Shown: positions 42,153 to 43,995 of the stretch, piece by piece | Numbering within the stretch: the stretch's first letter is position 1 | How the letters are laid out: every line of letters begins with the position of its first letter | From: an uncultured Bacilli bacterium | GTDB lineage: Bacteria; Bacillota_I; Bacilli_A; RF39; UBA660 | Length of the DNA: 43,995 nucleotides | Direction of reading: 5' to 3' | NCBI GenBank assembly: GCA_944332265.1 | Contig: CALVJQ010000011.1 | Span: 1-43,995 of the forward strand | Notes under the pieces: generated by a model | Seen by the model: only the letters and a program-made list of their open reading frames with translations | The model's database searches: none | Told to the model about the DNA's origin: nothing | Position numbers and translations under genes: made by a program

Positions 42153-43358
42153 ATGCAAGAAAGAATAGAATTATTATCTCCAGCTGGGGATTTAGAAAGA
42201 TTAAAAATAGCTTGCTTATATGGAGCTGACGCAATTTATATTGGTGGGCAAAATTATAGTTTAAGAGCTAATGCTTTAAATTTTAGTTTAGATGATATTA
42301 AGGAAGCTGTTTTATTTGCTCATAACTTAAATAAGAGAGTATATGTTACAGTTAATATTGTATTTCATGATAAGGATTTAGCTGGGGTTAAAGAGTATTT
42401 AAAGAATTTAGATAGTATTGGTGTTGATGCAATAATTGTTTCTGATGTTGTTATTATGGATTTATGGCGTAAGATGAAGTTAAAGATGGAATTACATGTT
42501 AGTACTCAAGCATCAGCATTAAATTACGAAGTTGTAAACTTTTATAAAGAATTAGGAGCTACTCGTGTTGTTTTAGCGCGTGAAGCAACAAAAGACGACA
42601 TTATTAGAATAAAAAAAGAAACAGGTTTAGAATTAGAATGTTTTGTTCATGGAGCAATGTGTACAAGTATTAGTGGAAGATGTGTTTTATCTAATTATGC
42701 TACTAATAGAGATAGTAATAGAGGTGGATGTGCGCAAGTATGTCGCTTTGTTTTTGATGCATTAAATACAGATAAAGTCTTTAGTATGACACCAAAAGAT
42801 TTAAATATGGTTAGTGATATTGCCGAAATGATTAAGATAGGTGTTAATTCTTTTAAAGTTGAAGGACGAATGCGTAGTGTTTATTATATTGCAACTGTAA
42901 TTGATGTATATAGACATTTAATTGATATGGTTGTAAATAATAAGTTAGATATAGCATATACTAATTATTACTTAAGTATACTAAATCGTTGTGCAAATCG
43001 TGATTCTACTAGTCAATTTTTTAATGGATTACCAGGTAGAAATGAGCAATATTTCTTAGGAAGAGATGAAGTAAGTAATAAAGATTTTTTAGGTATTGTT
43101 TTAGATTATGATAAAGAAAATAAGATTGTTACTTTAGAGCAGAGAAATTATTTTAAAGTAGGAGATGTTGTTGAATTCTTTGGTCCTAAGCATGAGGTTT
43201 TTGAATTTGTTATACCTGCTGATATTAGAAATAAAGATGATGAAATAATAGAAGTTGCTAATCATCCAAGAATGATAGTTAAATTCAAGATTGACAGAGA
43301 GTTAGAACAATTTGATATGATGCGTATTAAAGTGTTTGACATTTCACAATTTTTATAG
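42153..43358 (+). CDS. U32-family tRNA hydroxylation protein (TrhP/YrrO-like)
   Basis: 401 residues. U32 family: the start ELLSPAGDLERLKIACLYGADAIY is diagnostic, and the four conserved cysteines are C170, C177, C193 and C197 in HGAMCTSISGRCVLSNY and GGCAQVC. These are thought to hold an iron-sulphur cluster in TrhP. Homologues (B. subtilis YrrO, E. coli TrhP) act in prephenate-dependent hydroxylation of tRNA U34, rather than being proteases. Start ATG follows AAGGAGAG. The greA promoter overlaps its last codons. Confidence 0.94.
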   Translation: MQERIELLSPAGDLERLKIACLYGADAIYIGGQNYSLRANALNFSLDDIKEAVLFAHNLNKRVYVTVNIVFHDKDLAGVKEYLKNLDSIGVDAIIVSDVVIMDLWRKMKLKMELHVSTQASALNYEVVNFYKELGATRVVLAREATKDDIIRIKKETGLELECFVHGAMCTSISGRCVLSNYATNRDSNRGGCAQVCRFVFDALNTDKVFSMTPKDLNMVSDIAEMIKIGVNSFKVEGRMRSVYYIATVIDVYRHLIDMVVNNKLDIAYTNYYLSILNRCANRDSTSQFFNGLPGRNEQYFLGRDEVSNKDFLGIVLDYDKENKIVTLEQRNYFKVGDVVEFFGPKHEVFEFVIPADIRNKDDEIIEVANHPRMIVKFKIDRELEQFDMMRIKVFDISQFL

Positions 43359-43364
43359 TATTCT
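43336..43364 (+). promoter_or_regulatory. Promoter of greA
   Basis: A perfect TTGACA (43336-43341), 17 bases, then TATTCT (43359-43364). It overlaps the end of the U32 gene and is 32 bases before the greA ATG, so greA can be made independently of the operon. Confidence 0.75.
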
Positions 43365-43396
43365 TATGAAGATGTTTTTTTAAAGGAGATGCTATA

Positions 43397-43867
43397 ATGG
43401 CAAAAAAAGAAGAAATATTATTGACTGCAAAAGGTTATGCAGATTTAGAAGAAGAATTACATGATTTAAGAGTTAATAAAAGAGCAGAAAATGTTCAAGC
43501 TATTAAAGAAGCAAGAAGTCATGGTGACTTATCTGAAAATTCTGAATACGACGCTGCTCGTGATGAACAAGCTAAAATTGAAGCAAGAATTCAAGAATTA
43601 GAATATAAATTAGAACATGCTACAATTATTGATAGTAAAGATAAGACACAAGTTAATGTTGGATGTGAAGTTACTATTTTATATGTAGATGATAATGAAG
43701 AAGATACTTATAGTATAGTAGGATCTTTAGAAGCTGATCCATTTGAAAATAAGATTAGTAATGAATCACCAATCGGGGCTGCTTTAATAGGTAGTAAAGT
43801 TGGCGATATTATTAATGTTGATGGACCTAATGGCTCTTATGCTGTTAAAGTATTAACGATAGCTTAA
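43397..43867 (+). CDS. greA: Transcription elongation factor GreA
   Basis: 156 residues, normal length. An N-terminal antiparallel coiled coil (about 10-78) includes the tip residues in SHGDLSENSEYDAARDEQ, which reach the RNA-polymerase active site and trigger cleavage of backtracked RNA. The C-terminal FKBP-like domain holds SPIGAALIGSKVGD. In B. subtilis greA follows yrrO-udk; udk is missing here. The ATG follows AAAGGAG. Confidence 0.97.
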   Translation: MAKKEEILLTAKGYADLEEELHDLRVNKRAENVQAIKEARSHGDLSENSEYDAARDEQAKIEARIQELEYKLEHATIIDSKDKTQVNVGCEVTILYVDDNEEDTYSIVGSLEADPFENKISNESPIGAALIGSKVGDIINVDGPNGSYAVKVLTIA

Positions 43868-43879
43868 TGCTATCTTTTT
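43858..43879 (+). terminator. Terminator of greA
   Basis: A 6-bp stem GATAGC/GCTATC (43858-43863 with 43869-43874), loop TTAAT containing part of the TAA stop, followed by five Ts. Confidence 0.85.
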
Positions 43880-43995
43880 ATATTTTAGTTATAATTATCT
43901 TTTATTTTAGATATAAAAATATATTATATAGTATTAATTATTAGTTATATTAAATAACTATTTATTTTCATATTTCTTTGGTTGTAATTATGAAA
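43880..43995. other. AT-rich intergenic end of the window
   Basis: No gene is visible in these 116 bases. A short inverted repeat TAGTTAT/ATAACTA is present near 43942-43961, probably a weak hairpin. The final ATG at 43990 has no clear ribosome-binding site; it could open a gene beyond the window, but this cannot be told. Confidence 0.4.

Noticed and set aside
1-43995. Prophage, transposon, CRISPR array or genomic island
   Set aside because: No integrase, transposase, phage structural gene, terminal inverted repeats or spaced direct repeats are visible; base composition and codon style are even throughout.
1-43995. Mycoplasma genetic code (TGA as Trp)
   Set aside because: Trp is always TGG in the clear genes and TGA ends several of them, including the SPOR-domain gene and the CpaE-like gene.

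Overview
The window is a very AT-rich, densely packed bacterial chromosome segment. It most resembles an uncultured, anaerobic, gut-type Firmicutes/Mycoplasmatota lineage (RF39-like Bacilli); that placement is inference from gene content, not a database match. TGA acts as a stop codon (for example at 11815-11817 and 28554-28556) and tryptophan is written TGG, so the code is standard and not the Mycoplasma code. Pyruvate formate-lyase with its activase points to anaerobic fermentation. Several blocks keep Bacillus subtilis gene order.

Layout. 1-2400: end of an unidentified membrane gene, a zinc-ribbon/SH3 membrane protein, tRNA-Lys (minus), a small membrane protein, tRNA-Ser and an NlpC/P60-like hydrolase. 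2493-5452: pflB-pflA. 5453-7276: a possible 27-residue ORF, an unknown protein, and on the minus strand a ZnuA-like lipoprotein without any histidine. 7389-11268: rnc, a short smc, and a DUF1292-like gene. 11386-17313: a block matching the B. subtilis order spoIIB-radC-mreCD-spoIVFAB-rplU-prp-rpmA-obg, with mreB, minCD and spo0B absent. 17393-21924: a HExxH protein and a giant sigma-70 protein of 1209 residues. 21971-23362: an FAD-dependent dehydrogenase. 23500-27709: two InlB-repeat surface or secreted proteins. 27771-31510: a CpaE/CpaF/TadB/TadC-like cluster with no pilin in view. 31554-34603: small helical protein, UbiB/AarF kinase-like protein, unknown membrane protein. 34673-36807: ruvA, a HAD phosphatase, ruvB. 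36812-38671: LysR regulator divergent from a PHP phosphoesterase. 38748-43867: ireB-ruvX-DUF1292-mltG-trmR-U32-U32-greA, the B. subtilis yrzL-yrrK-yrzB-yrrL-yrrM-yrrN-yrrO-(udk)-greA order without udk.

The most novel item is the giant sigma factor at 18295-21924. A complete primary-type sigma core (regions 1.2, 2, 3, 4) of about 285 residues is followed by about 920 residues that read as some eleven further helix-turn-helix, sigma-4-like modules spaced about 75 residues apart. Other items worth following are an apparent +1 frameshift at CCC-T near the start of radC, the histidine-free metal-binding-type lipoprotein, Cys-motif repeats alternating in the 977-residue InlB-repeat protein, and the Tad-like motor cluster without pilin genes.

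Regulatory style is uniform. Promoters are often of the extended -10 type (TGR before TATAAT or TAAAAT), with start codons only about 17-22 bases downstream of the -10 box. Almost every intrinsic terminator hairpin overlaps the stop codon of the gene it ends. Shine-Dalgarno sites are commonly AGGTGAT or GGAGG. No CRISPR array, insertion sequence, prophage or rRNA gene was seen, and no stretch over 300 bases lacks a gene or RNA.
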